The position numbers were made by a program, and so were the translations under genes. Shown in pieces: positions 31,098 through 42,723 of a stretch of DNA of 64,000 nucleotides. This DNA comes from Sipunculus nudus (lineage: Eukaryota > Annelida > Sipuncula > Golfingiida > Sipunculidae). Positions within the stretch are counted from its first letter, which is position 1. Each line of letters begins with the position of its first letter. The stretch covers positions 41,408,840-41,472,839 of the forward strand of contig CM049322.1 in the NCBI GenBank assembly GCA_026874595.1, read 5' to 3'. The notes beneath the pieces were generated by a model. The model ran no database searches. It was not told the DNA's origin and worked only from the letters and a program-made list of their open reading frames with translations.

Positions 31098-34000
31098 CTG
31101 AAAAATACAAAAGAATAACTTTAAAGATGCCCATAAACCTACCTTTTGAAAAAGAATTTATGTGATTTCTGGCTTCCTCTGTGTATATATTAATGATCAT
31201 GCGTTAATTCTGGTAATGGAAAGTTCTTATAACATCCCCGTGAAAGATGTATGAGATGTTGGTAGACACAGCAATGTTGACAAACGATAAAAAACATTTA
31301 ACCTTATGTGGTAGGTTGCATATCTATGGTTGGTAGAAAGGTCGCTCATTGCAAAACACCATTTGCAAAGCTCTTGCTTTTCTGACTTGCTGCCAGATAC
31401 CCTTGTTTAATTTATTTTGATTATTTTGGCGGGCCCTCACATATTACAAATACGTTCATATAAAGAAAACAAGCAGTCTGTTTGTGGTGATATCCCTGTT
31501 TACTGGCCTATTTATTATAAAAGCTCCAAGGGCTTACTTTTAGTTTAAAAAGGTTATATAGGTGATTGGGCCCCTTTAATATTATAATGTTTTATTTCAG
31601 TATGCACAAAGCTATAAAGTGGCCTGGAGTGATGTAAAGTGAAACTTGTGTAATAAGACACTCGTGGGACTGGCCGAAAATGGTCTTAATTCACAGGTGG
31701 TCTTATAAGACAGGTAATCAAGCTATAACCAATTTTATATATTTACAGTTCTCTCAAGTGTTGTCTAATTGGATGGGTGGTCTTTCAGACAGGTTCAACT
31801 GGACTTGGTTTAATGTTTGTGCATGTCAGGCCAAAAAAAATAAAAGGTATGGTTCTCAGGCACCGCCCGCGTCAATTTTAACCCCCCGCATCAAAAATTT
31901 TTATTTTGATTTTTATCTTTCAAGAAGATAAATAATACAATTTATGTAGTGTTTAGAAAAAAATTGTTTTTTTTCATGCTTTTTCCTGATTATATGACAT
32001 TTTTATCGAAACATCCAAAAAAAGGTCAAAAATAAAATACCGCCCGCCCGCACTGATTTCTGATAAAAAGTGCCTGAGAACCATACCTTATTTTTTTTTG
32101 GCCTAATAGGTAGTAAGAATTCATTTCCATCTCAACTAGGAAATCATTTAAATACTCCATTTAAATTATTTCTTACTATTTATCCGATAGTACATCTTAA
32201 CTTAAGCAGGTATAAACAGTTAAACAAACTAATAATCATTAATCAATAAACAAAATAATCTTTAATTAATTAACAAAAGTATGAATTTAACTAGAAAAGC
32301 TGAGTTTTTGCAACTGCAAAAACAGATATATATGTACCCAGTACTCATCAACATAATTGTGCATAGGTACTCTAGTAAATCTAGTAATACCCTGTACTTA
32401 ATTGACTAAAAGTACCCTGTATTTACGAATGCTTTATGAGTTGTTTTCCATAGCACTATAATATGGAATACAATTAAAACAGAATGGCCATATAAAGCCT
32501 TATTATTATGGTATACTAGGATAGTAAATTTCTTTTCTTTATTGCATTACATTTAGATGCTCTGGCAGTGGGGTTCATGTGAGACTGTACCGTAGTAACA
32601 ACTGAGCATCAACTACCTATTCAGAACAATCATAAGTCTAGGTAGTTAAAACCAGATTATCAACAGTAAATCAGTACTTGTGGCAAACATGTTCGTTGGC
32701 TAGTTTAGAGGTACAGTGAAACTCCTCTAAGCCGGACACTCAAGGGACTGGAAGATTTGTCCATATTAGTGAGTTGTCCTGTTTAGAGGAGTTGGCATAT
32801 TGCGTCAATTTTTCATCTAAAGGTACTGATATCCTCTGTTTTGATTATGTTCACGCTTAATTTGAAATATATAAATTTAATTAAATCATTTTGAAAATAG
32901 CTTAAATATGCATTTGTAATTTATATTATATAATTATTAAAAGGGAAAGACAGAAACTCTCTTTCTTTCTTTCAACTTCATCAGCTAGGCCTCCCACACG
33001 AATCTAGGCAGTTTCACTTCGACCTACCATGCTTCATCTTCTAAGTAAGCATAGTTCATAGATGGTTGCACTAGATATATTGAAGAATGGTTACTGACAG
33101 CATCCGGACAGCTTGATTATTTGTGAAAGGATAGTCTTCACAATGCAATCACCATTACAAAGTGGAAACTGCCGCTAACTAATCAAGGCTCCCCAGGCCT
33201 GACACCGATCATAATGCACGATCTTTAGTCTTTGATGGTGGTCTTGTCAAATGAAAAGCTGTTTGAAAGCTTAGTTTTTTTCTGATTGACCGCCCAGTCT
33301 TAATAAAGTAATGATTGTGATATCTTTACATTAATAGAAATAACCAATTTCGACTGTATATCCACATGTTACATCAAAATGGTTCACCAAATTACGCTTG
33401 TCCTCGGGCTGTCACTTAGACCAAAACAGGTCATACGAGGTCATGACCTCGGAGTGCCACCTCCCGGCAGACATATGAACAAAACAGAACTCGCAATTTA
33501 TATCTGCTTTAGAGGGTCGTAATATGTACTGGATACGCAGGCGGGACAGAAAAGTTTGTCCGTTGTCCGGGATAATGAGTTGTCCGCTTTACTGAGTTAA
33601 CATTAAACATAATAAAGAGGCAAATTTGAAGGACTGAGATTTAGTGTACGCATTAGTGAGTTGTCCGCCTTACTGAGTTGTTCGCAAGTAGGAGTTTCAC
33701 TGCACATACACATTTACAGTTATATGTGTTCTGGTATTATCTCTTGCTATTAGTTCATTCTGGATGAAAACAAGTATTTCCCAAAACAAATCCATCTCAT
33801 CACATGGGTGAACTCTCTGCAATTCACCTGTTTTATAGATTATTATGATTCTGTGTGTGAGTAAACACATCTCCCGTGTGCTAGTTAAAAGCATGACAAG
33901 AGTTACGATCTTGCACATGTGCGCCAACTCCCAAAGAAAAAGAGTTAATATGAAACACTGAAAAAATATCAGTTAAGACTTTGGATTGTGAACTGGCATG

Positions 34001-37000
34001 GTACAGAAAACAAGCAAATTTGTGAAACAGATGTCCCCAGCTTCTGCCTCTTGTTATTTTAGCTTACTGTGATCTTCATGCTTGCCTTGTCAAAAGATGT
34101 TTTAATTTTTAGTTTCCCCTGAACAAGTATCCACTTGTCATAATATTTGTTCTGATTTGGGAACAAAAAAAGGAAAATTATTTTTGTTTTGGTGCTGGTG
34201 ATAATAAATTTTTAGACAGACACTCCAAAACCAATGCCATCCAAGGTATGCATGAGAGCAATGACTGACCCAATATGAATGAAATAGAATAATATTTAGG
34301 AAAGTTATCGCACAGAAAAGAAAACCTGATGGATGGACAGACAGACAAAAGCGAATCAATTGCCCCAGCAACAAGGAGAAGAAATATGAAAGAATTTATT
34401 TTGAAGACATACCAGTTAAAATTTATAAAATCTTGAACTGTGAAGTGGAATGATACAGAAAACTATTGGCATATGCATTGTTTAAATTTTGATCCACTGA
34501 TAGCACCTTGAGCAAGCTTCTTTCCACTTGTTACAAGGAGTAAGCAAATGGTATCAAAACATAACATAAGCATATACCATAATATGTTAAGGCGAAAATA
34601 TTATACTTCATGTATTTTGAACATACTGTTTATGTGAATATGTCCCTTTAATTTGTTTATCTTCATTGAAATTCAGGTCAGTAGTTCACTGCAGATTTTA
34701 TTCACTTTGGCACTGGGATAACCAGGTAATATAAAGTGTAACGCTCTGTCCATTGTCTACTTGGGGACACAAATACAAAATACTTACAAGTAATCCGAGT
34801 AGATGAAGCGACAGTCACTTGGAAACAGAAACCAGTCGAAGTAGATCTCTGGTGTACAGACCGTCGTCAAGGTCAGGTGGGCGCCATAGAAACCATTTAT
34901 CACTAGCAGCAACAAGGCCATGAAGAACGCTCGATGATTTCTGGCTCCAACACAGTTGTCTATCCTACAAAACATAAAAATATAAAATGATATTTATTAT
35001 GATTTTTTTTTTATTTTCACTTTGCTGAAGGTAACTGCTTCGATTCTTTAAACTTAATTTAAACTGTTCGTACAGCTGCAAATTTCCATTTTGATTTTGG
35101 ACATTACAACAGGGCAAGCAGTATGTGCTTCCTCTCATTTATAGCCTGGTGTCAACTAGGCCTGGTAACTGTTGCACCTGCAAATCATGGATGTGTAATC
35201 ACCCCCATTCCGGGATGGCAGCACCAAGGAATCCCCTCCAAAGACGCACCTGTTTTTAAGTGATACCTGCCTGTGGGGCCTTCCAATTAAGCTTACAGAG
35301 TGCTCATCAAGTGTAAAGGCTGATAATGAAAAATCTTACCATTCCTTGGGTTAGATTCAAACTCACATTGTCCAATCTTTGATTCCTGAAACCAGCTTCT
35401 GTGGCTCAGGGGTAGAGCAAAGGACGCAGCTGGAAGATCTTGAGATTGAATCTCAGAAGGCGATGAGATTTTTCACTGTCAGCCCCTACCCAGGTTGAGT
35501 ACCCTGCAGGCTCAGTGGGAATGCCAATGGCCATGTTTCACTAACAAACAAGTGTGCCTTTTGATGGTTCCTTGGTTGTATGATCCAGCAATGGGGGAGA
35601 TTAAACCCCCCAGGGCCTGCAGCTGCAGTGGTCACTGGGCCTGGTAAACACCAGGATATTCAATGAGAGGAAGCTTGTGATACTGCCCTGTCACATAGTC
35701 CAAAACCAGAATGGAGTTCTGTAGAAGTAAATGTACATAGTAAGCCCATTTTCCAAGTTTCGATTCCTGTGCTTACCTTGAGACCACAGAACCAGGCTTC
35801 ATGCTGAACAGGTCAGTGACAATCACAATAGTTAACAATATTTAATAATTTATAAACAGCCATGTAGTTTTGTCCCCATAACCTATTTGCAAAAAAAATA
35901 ATCATGAAACCCATGAATATTATATTGCATATAATTGTTTCCTTTACTTATAAATTATAAGAACAGAATCCTGAACTAGTTTACAAAACAGGCACATTAT
36001 ATGAATATTCAAGTAGTGGATATTAATTATTCATTAATAAACAGCAGACATTATGGACATTTGAAAGTAACATACCGTAAATAAAAGGTGTCCTTTACAG
36101 AGAGGTAACCATAACAAATATGTCACAAATAAGGGTCTTTTAAGTTGGGTCAAAAACAGACAGGTGTGGCTAACACAAATTATAAAACACAGACCTGTGT
36201 CTGAAGAGTGAAGGTGCTCGAGAGACAAGGTCAAAACAGAGACATCACCATGGCATTGACCAATCAAGAAAAGAAAAGTCACAAAAAATAACAAATGTAA
36301 CCATAACACAGAGAGGTGCCCATAACACAGAGGTGCCCATAACAGAATAGTGGTCATGACAGGGAGGTGTCCATTTCAGGGAGGTTCCCATTGCACAATT
36401 GTGTCAAGAACAATGACTTTCCCAAAACAAAGTACTAGTACCCATTTACACAGACATGCAAAAAGTGCCCATAAAAGAGATAAAAAGTGCCTATAACAGA
36501 GATAAAGGTGCCCATACTGAGATCTATGTTCCCTAGGGGAGAGATTTTGGCAGTATAAAATTAGCGAATTGCCTGAAACAGACCTGTTGTCTGGTTTTTA
36601 GTGATGGGTTTACCTACCAAACACAATGGTGGTCTCTCCCTTCAATACATCGAGCACACAGTGGACAGTGACCTGACCGCGGTGGACGTGGCGCATAGCA
36701 CTCCGAACACCAAGTCACCAACAAACCATCTGTAAATAAAACATACATGGATGTTTGCTTTATTAAAATGTCTTCATTTCTCTCTGCAAAATTCCATCTG
36801 TATTTCACTGAATAGTAACATTTGCAGTGACCAAGATATATTAAAAATAAACTGTATGTTAAATAAATTTAATTTAGCCTCTTTCTCTAAGGAAATTACA
36901 ATTTTAAGAACACTTTCTTAATGATTTATTCATTTAAGCAAAAACAAGGGTCACTAAATCAGAAAAAACAGTTTAGCTTCAAGTCCTGGCTATGAGAGAG

Positions 37001-40000
37001 GTAAATCAATGACATACTAGTATGCAAATTAAAATATAACAGCAGAAACACAGGGACCAAAAGTTAAATCAACTATGTGATTACAGCTGGAGCTACTTGT
37101 ACTTTTTCACCACCTCACAACAGATACGGTTCTACTCCTGGCCTGACTGAAGGCAAAATAGTTCCCTCTAGTGGTTAATGTTGTATTTTGTAATTATATT
37201 AATGAGACAGTACACACCTGACACAGGTCTAGAATCCACCCAGACAACACTTTCAGAAGGAATCCTTGGTCCTTGCGACAAGTGTTTGGCCTTTGACCCA
37301 ATTTTTTCCGTCATTTCCTGGGCATTAAATCCAAAATTTTGCACTAGAGTGTTGCCGACTGGATTCTGAAGCAAACCTTCTTCAACATCTACTTTAAAAT
37401 CTGCTGACCTCTGACCTGCATTATCATATGCATCATCCTTGTTTTCATCTGGGTGCCCCATTTTAGTGTAACCTGGGTCACCTTTAGCGAAATATAGATT
37501 ATAAAACATGAGACCAACCATAGTGCTCAGAAGCAAGTTCTCCCACAGAAGAATTTCTCGGAAACTTACTACAATGAATTCAAATATTAAATACATAAAA
37601 ATACCGGATGTTAATCCCAAAATGTAGAAAACTCTTGTACGTTCTTTATGTTTCTTCCTGAGCCAAGCTCTGTATGATAACGACAACCCCATTGCTGTGG
37701 AAACCAGTGAGAAGATAGTCCAGTAGAAACTTTGTGCCGCCAACAGTATCCCAAATACCACTACTAGCACTGGTACGATAATGTCCAGTCTCACACGGAC
37801 TGCTCCAGACCCAGAGCATGATGGGATACGAATTCGGTCTGAGATCGTAGACATCATTTTGTCACAGACTTCCTCTGGTACTTTCCGACAAGTGACGCAC
37901 CTGGAAGAAAACTTATATTCATACATGTCTACATAATAATTATTATATATCTATTACTGATATTTAATTAATATATATATCTTATTTTTTATTTCAGTTA
38001 CTTAAGGAATTATACTGAAAAAGAAATAACAGATTTGTCCTTTGTTCAACTACAATGGAAACCTACAATGACAACCACCTTTGGAACTGACCAATGTGGT
38101 CATAATTTAGGGGTGGTCATATTTATGAAATACTAAATTACTTAAATATGAAAAGTACAATTGAAAGATTAAGCTTTCATAAATTTGTAGTGACTTTAAC
38201 AGAACCAGGTTATCTCTTGTAAATAGTATCGTTTTACAATTGACTTTACTTGTACATGAATCTGACATATATATTTATATACAGTGAAACCTTGTTGTGT
38301 CTAAGTCGAAAGGACCCTCAGAAAACTTCGACTCATCTGAGGTTTGACACAAGCAAGAGTTGTCCAGAATATCGAGTCTGTAACTTGGACATAAGCATTA
38401 TTCGACTTTAGCGAGTTCGACACAACAAGGTTTCAATGTATATGCAAAAAGCATTAATACTTTGTTAAATACTGATCTCTTATTGCTGCATATTGTTATA
38501 AATTTAACTTAAGTAGTCATAAAACCACTGATTATACAGTCTTTCATGTGCAATATTTTTTTATCTTACAAAGAAAGGAAATGAATATTGTCAAAATAAT
38601 TTTCCAAACTATCAGCAACTTTTCCCACAATTATGAACATTTCTAAAATTTTATGATATTTAATTTTATCATTTTATAAAGAAATTTATTTTCAGAATTA
38701 ATTTCAGGACTTTTTTTACAATATTCAGGGATGTATATTTCTTGAATTAATTGCATGGGACTCAGTGGTGAACAATACCTCTATAAAGGCAAGATGATCC
38801 TAGTAAAATTTATCTGTTGCCTAGTCCTACTGGATCTGTCTGTGTATCAAGATCCACATTAAAATTTGAATTACAGTGATTTGAAGAAATCAGATCAGCA
38901 CCTTTTTTGTGTAATCTTCCAAGCAGACAAACATACAAGGGCAATACAATACTGTCTTAATTAACTCTTATGTTTGTGACCAGTGACCTCATTTAATATG
39001 CATGCATTTTGCCAAAAAATTAATTCCTGTGAAAAAATGCTATAGACAAGTTTATATTTATAACAAGTTTCATGATAATCATGGCATTACCAAACTCTGG
39101 TTGTCTCTGACCTCATTAAATATGCATGGATTTTGCCAAAAATCTAATTTAGGCGAGACATTTTTCGGGTTAAGATTTCTGCTGAGATTCATAAAAACCC
39201 ATCATATTCCTGGTCCGTTGGCATGGCTAGACCAAAAAGAAGCCTGGTGACCCCTGACCTCATTAAAATGCATGGATTTCCCCTGCAAGATAATCTGTTG
39301 GTAAGTAGCTAGAGTGAGTTTCTTGAAAATTCATAAAGGCCCTGGTAAAGGCAGGATGTTATTGCGGCAACACTGGAGTTGTCAATGAATGGATCAAAGT
39401 ATGGAAATCTGGACTGTGGGTATACCATAATAGTCCCATCTGAGATGGGATTACACTACAAAGTCCCCGAAGCACAGGTGGAAGTATAACCTCCTTTGCT
39501 TATGTAATAATATAAACACTCTTAACAGGAGCATAGACCCCTTACATCTGATCCATGCCTGACCTGATGCCTGGAGTGATGTTGCTTATTTATCAAATAC
39601 AGTGAAACCTCTTTTGTCGAACTCACTTAAGTCAAATATCCCGGTTATGTCGAAGTTACAGACTCAGTATTTCGGACTTCTCTAGTTAAATTATTACTAA
39701 ACAAAACCTGCTTGTGTCAAACCTCGGAGGTGTCAAAGTTTTCGTATGGTCCCCTCGACTTGGAAACAACAAGGTTTCACTGTATATTGATAATTGGTCG
39801 TTTTCTTTCATTAATGATTGAATCTGTTGTATTTTTGCATAAATGTTCATAAAGTATACACTTCCACAGATGTCATATTATCCCAATATTCTGTTCCTGT
39901 CACAGATATATAAAAGACACTGCACAAAACAGTTACCAACTTAAAATAATGCAACAAATACTAGTGTCAACAACATGGCCTTTTCCTCGACCTTTCAGCA

Positions 40001-40371
40001 TGATATACAAGTATGACCAAATTCACTCGGTCAACATTGCAGGTAAAGTCCCATACAGCATATTTCACACTTATTTGAAGGTAATATTAATTATTATATA
40101 GATGGTACATAAAATAATCGATGGACAATTGACCATAGGTCGCTTCTCCCTTCTAATCTTCAAATATGATTTTACAACCAATCATGTGCTATATATACAT
40201 TAGCTATATAATGATTATATACTCAACAGCGATTCCTGCTGGTGTCACTATTGCTTACCTATCAAAGGCTGTGTCCAGTGCCTCACAGTCACAACATGTC
40301 GCTAGTATGTGGCTTTGCTCTCCTTTCTCGTTGATGTACTCGCAGCAACACAAACCCTCAGTGGAACTCAT
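30845..40371 (-). CDS. ZDHHC23: DHHC-type palmitoyltransferase, ZDHHC23-like, complete
   Basis: Integral-membrane S-acyltransferase that moves palmitate from palmitoyl-CoA to cysteines of target proteins through an acyl-enzyme intermediate; mammalian ZDHHC23 (NIDD) binds neuronal nitric-oxide synthase and acts on BK channels (family knowledge). Coding exons in transcript order: 40371-40259, 37900-37218, 36729-36618, 34964-34788, 31097-30845; total 1338 nt, 445 residues plus TGA. The N-terminus is a Cys-rich cytosolic head (LCCCEYINEKGEQSH), joined to the diagnostic TISDRIRIP block. Four hydrophobic helices follow at about residues 77-172, then a hydrophilic loop and the cysteine-rich DHHC domain (residues 272-309, catalytic Cys301), and two more helices. 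Human ZDHHC23 is 409 residues with the same order. The start ATG is at 40371-40369; a non-coding first exon is possible. CFAP44 converges from the left. Confidence 0.93.
31225..31575 (+). repeat. Dispersed repeat G, direct copy
   Basis: GTAGGTTGCATATCTATGGT, AGAAAGGTCGCTC, GACTTGCTGCCAGATACCC, CAAGCAGTCTGTTTGTGGTG and GATTGGGCCCCTTTAAT match, inverted, the region 50945-51310. ZDHHC23 intron 4. Confidence 0.6.
31622..31800. mobile_element. Tigger-like MITE fragment
   Basis: AAAGTGAAACTTGTGTAATAAG near the left, CGTGGGACTGGCC..AATGGTCTTAATTCACAGG inside, and TGGTCTTTCAGACAGGTTCA at the right: the same family as 8796-8945 and 44304-44452. Confidence 0.5.
31829..32103. mobile_element. Harbinger-like MITE, copy C
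   Basis: Left end GGCCAAAAAAAATAAAAGGT, ATGGTTCTCAGGCACCGCC; right end GTGCCTGAGAACCATACC, TTATTTTTTTTTGGCC. The terminal repeats are near-perfect over about 37 bp. Flanks TCA/TAA. In the 3.7-kb ZDHHC23 intron, immediately after a Tigger-like fragment. Confidence 0.78.
32713..33704. mobile_element. 1-kb Tigger/pogo-like non-autonomous element
   Basis: Ends CAGTGAAACTCCTCTAAGCC and CGCAAGTAGGAGTTTCACTG are inverse for 13 bp. Subterminal 'gagttgtcc' blocks repeat at both ends (32771-32790, 33545-33690). Left flank is TA; right flank CA (one change). No transposase frame seen. In the large ZDHHC23 intron. Confidence 0.65.
34000..34385. repeat. Dispersed repeat ('caggggaaaa' family), inverted copy 3
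   Basis: Inverse of the element at 14450-14870: AAGCAAATTTGTGAAACAGA, CTTCATGCTTGCCTTGTC, TTTTTAGTTTCCCCTG, TTTAGACAGACACTCCAAAA, ending in GATGGATGGACAGACAGACA. ZDHHC23 intron 4. Confidence 0.65.
34788..34964 (-). CDS. ZDHHC23: ZDHHC23 exon 4
   Basis: Starts with the W|IDNCVGARNHRAF block that completes the DHHC domain, then membrane helix 5 (FFMALLLLVINGFYGAHLTL). Donor GTAAGT at 34787. Confidence 0.95.
35060..35395 (-). mobile_element. tRNA-derived SINE, reverse copy
   Basis: Read on the minus strand: TGTGAGTTTGAATCTAACCC (B-box-like), AAGATTTTTCATTATCAGCC, AATGGGGGTGATTACAC, then GAGAGGAAGCACATACTGC. It is head-to-head with the plus-strand copy at 35396-35745, making a long inverted repeat. 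Confidence 0.65.
35396..35745 (+). mobile_element. tRNA-derived SINE, direct copy
   Basis: The head GTGGCTCAGGGGTAGAGC is a clear tRNA A-box region and GAGATTGAATCTC a B-box region; the body is CGATGAGATTTTTCACTGTC, TTTCACTAACAAACAAGTGT, ending near ATGGAGTTCTGTAGAAGTAA. The missing acceptor-stem pairing rules out a functional tRNA. ZDHHC23 intron 3. Confidence 0.72.
36080..36525. repeat. Degenerate short-period repeat (gaggtgcccataac)
   Basis: About ten imperfect units around CAGAGAGGTGCCCATAACA, giving an accidental 107-codon reverse frame. ZDHHC23 intron 3. Confidence 0.65.
36618..36729 (-). CDS. ZDHHC23: ZDHHC23 exon 3, zinc-binding DHHC domain
   Basis: Encodes WCSECYAPRPPRSGHCPLC then ARCIEGRDHHCV. 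Cys273, 276, 287, 290, 293 and 301 and the histidines form the expected CCHC zinc pattern; Cys301 is the acyl-accepting residue. The catalytic motif is intact. Confidence 0.96.
37218..37900 (-). CDS. ZDHHC23: ZDHHC23 exon 2, four membrane helices
   Basis: Encodes residues 39-265. It opens with CVTCRKVPEEVCDKMMSTIS and TISDRIRIP, then helices around 77-93, 97-115, 128-150 and 155-172, then a polar loop. The acceptor TTCTTCCAG lies just right of 37900; the donor is GTGTGT at 37217. Confidence 0.94.
38282..38438. mobile_element. Tigger-like MITE, complete
   Basis: A 157-bp element with ends CAGTGAAACCTTGTTGTGTC and GACACAACAAGGTTTCAATG (inverse with one mismatch), flanked by TA at 38280-38281 and 38439-38440. 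The TA target and CAGTG...CACTG ends fit TcMar-Tigger/pogo MITEs. Confidence 0.78.
38965..39380. repeat. Three-unit dispersed repeat with DR1 motifs, copy 3
   Basis: Reverse orientation. Junctions 38977-38989 (TGACCA-G-TGACCT), 39101-39113 and 39248-39260 (TGACCC-C-TGACCT), each followed by CATTTAATATGCATG or similar and a 'TTTTGCC' block. ZDHHC23 intron. Confidence 0.72.
39600..39782. mobile_element. Tigger-like MITE, complete
   Basis: 183 bp, starting CAGTGAAACCTCTTTTGTCG and ending AACAACAAGGTTTCACTG, flanked by TA (39598-39599, 39783-39784). Related to 38282-38438. ZDHHC23 intron between exons 1 and 2. Confidence 0.78.
40259..40371 (-). CDS. ZDHHC23: ZDHHC23 exon with start codon
   Basis: Encodes MSSTEGLCCCEYINEKGEQS and ILATCCDCEALDTAFD, matching the Cys-rich head of ZDHHC23. 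Donor AG|GTAAGC. Too short to show as a long open frame; found by reading the reverse strand for the expected N-terminus, and its phase fits the next exon (Arg38 split). Confidence 0.88.
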
Positions 40372-40669
40372 TGACCTGCTCTAGTTCTGTATTCTGTCAC
40401 CACGTGTCATCAGCATCACTCCCCTAACATTGTCTGAATCATAACAAGGGCTTAAGTTACACATAAGTAAATTTCATCAGTATGTCTACCGCACAAAGTA
40501 TGTATTCTGTACATGCAATGGTCACATAGTTTTGATTAAGGCTGTAAGGAGAAGCAATTTTAGACTCAAGTAAAAAAGTGTTGCCAAATATATATATGGT
40601 AACAATAGGAAGACAGCAAAAGTGACAACAGGTTCACAAAATGGCATCAGGTTTATATGCTGCTCCCAT

Positions 40670-40890
40670 CCATGAAGCTCCACCATTCATGGTTTACTGG
40701 AAGAGCACAGGGCTCAAAGCCAGAAGATTGTGAGTTTGAATCTCTGCCAAGGAGAGGTGGGATTTTTCACAGTCGGCCCCCACCCCGGGTGAAAGGCCAA
40801 ATGGGAAGGTTTTACCCCACACAGTTGTGTTTCACTTATGAACAAGTGTGCCTTTTGGCTCGGGGTTACTCAGTGTTACACACTGGTATT
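40670..40890 (+). mobile_element. tRNA-derived SINE, truncated copy
   Basis: TTGTGAGTTTGAATCTCTGC (B-box), GGTGGGATTTTTCACAGTCG, GTTTCACTTATGAACAAGTG, TGCCTTTTGG; the 3' third is missing. It begins about 300 bases upstream of the ZDHHC23 start codon, in its promoter region. Confidence 0.65.
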
Positions 40891-42653
40891 TACTTATTAT
40901 GTCTACTAAGAAAAAGGATATAAATCATCATGTAATGGACAAAGAACATTAGAAGTACCTGATTTGTGTTAATAGCCTTTCTATTAACCTTCTTTATATG
41001 ATATATATATATATATACATACATATATAGAAAAATTGCAATACCCTAAAACTCTGCCAAAAGGATTAATCTATAACTAGTATAAGCCATCTTGGATATG
41101 TTGCCGCATTTTTTTTACTAAATGCTTTATTTAATACTTTTTTTTATAAATAATAAGTTAAAAATATTTTTAGATACAAAAATATCAAATGATGAATTAA
41201 AATAGACAAATCTGATATTCTCTTTTAATAAGTATAGATTGCATATAATCTATAAACCAATACACTGGGTAAAAATTTCACTAATTGTCTTCATTTTATG
41301 TAAATTAAACAATCTCCTCTTAAATCAAATGATCAACAAATTTACTATCTTAGTTGTATTTAAATTCCCAACTACTGAAATGATAATCAATTTTATGGTC
41401 AATTCCAGTGAATAGTGACCTCGGTTCTGGACACACCCTAATGTGCAGAATGTCACTTGTGTTTGACAGTCAATGCCTTTAAATTCACATATTATCGCTC
41501 ACACCATTCCGCCTCTTTTAATCCGTGGTAAAATAAAAATCCTAGAATATCTTACTAGAGCAAATAAAATCTACATTACTGATGCATTTGTGCTTCAATC
41601 AATCGCACGATTAACTAACGGGTTGCGTGATTACCTGTAAGGCTGTATGCAGCCGGCAGCCTGTCCTAAGTTATAATCTCGTCAACCCTGCGGTACGCCT
41701 TACATGGAAACCATTCCTCGGAGATCAACAAGGGGTCACTATCTACCATTGGTGGATATTAATATGCATATTTTAATCAGACCAATGATTGATCGTGACC
41801 CTGTGTTGAACCCGGTAACCCGTATGCACTTCCTCTTGTTCGGCACAAGCGCAAATGATAGAAATAGTTCTCATAATATCCGAGAGGTGGCAGCATCTGC
41901 TGGTGGCGCAACACATCTTCAGCGGTATTTCTAACTGCTAACGGAAAGTTCACCAGCAAAGCTAGTCGTGCATGTAAAAAAGAACTCAGTATCCATTTCA
42001 CGACAGAAAGGCTTATTTTACTATGGGTAGTATAATGCTATATAGGGGCCATTTAGACACGTTTTAATAGTGATTTCAAGGCCCTGTGGTTAAGGACTCA
42101 GGCCCGGACGTGTACTCGGACTCTTTCGTAAGGACTCGAGAAATCAAGCCGAGTCCTTCTAGAGTCAAATAGGAAACACGTCACATACTATAATGACTTA
42201 CGTTATATGCATGTGCGAACTTCTTACAGAATATTACAAAATAATAACATGCACTATACCAATTTAGCCCTGCATCGTGAGCGTGAAGTTATTAATTATT
42301 ATATACTAAATTCATGTTTGAATTAACTAAAAATGTACATGATAATCTAAATTTACCATTTTAAATTGCGCTGCAAGTATATATTTCGTTCAGGACTGCG
42401 CGAGATAAATTGTGAATAAACACAAACACACACACACACGTACACAAACCCAGGAATGAACACATAACCTTTTGGCGGAGGCAATTAAGGATTATATGTT
42501 ATAAATAAAAACAAAACAGTGGTACAGTTAATTGAAAAAAAAATCATGTATATTTGATCACGTGTACATAGAAACATGTTATCAAAACTATAATGGTAAA
42601 ATATGCAATTCTTGATTACATAAATTTTACACTAATTGTTGATACATTTCACC

Positions 42654-42654
<1 letters not shown>

Positions 42655-42722
<68 letters not shown>
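42655..42722. repeat. (TA)34 microsatellite
   Basis: Uninterrupted TA dinucleotides, 68 bp. A second (TA) run of about 31 bp is at 42894-42924. Self-complementary and cruciform-prone. Confidence 0.95.

Positions 42723-42723
<1 letters not shown>

Noticed and set aside
35396-35460. Apparent tRNA gene
   Set aside because: A- and B-box-like sequences are present, but the cloverleaf stems do not pair and the sequence continues into a repeated SINE body found four times.
36034-36357. A 107-codon minus-strand frame in a ZDHHC23 intron
   Set aside because: Produced by a degenerate short-period repeat (gaggtgcccataac); the Leu/His-rich translation is an artefact of that repeat.
41704-42001. Overlapping frames on both strands of about 75 codons
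   Set aside because: No homology or splice context; region is probably upstream of the ZDHHC23 promoter or non-coding.
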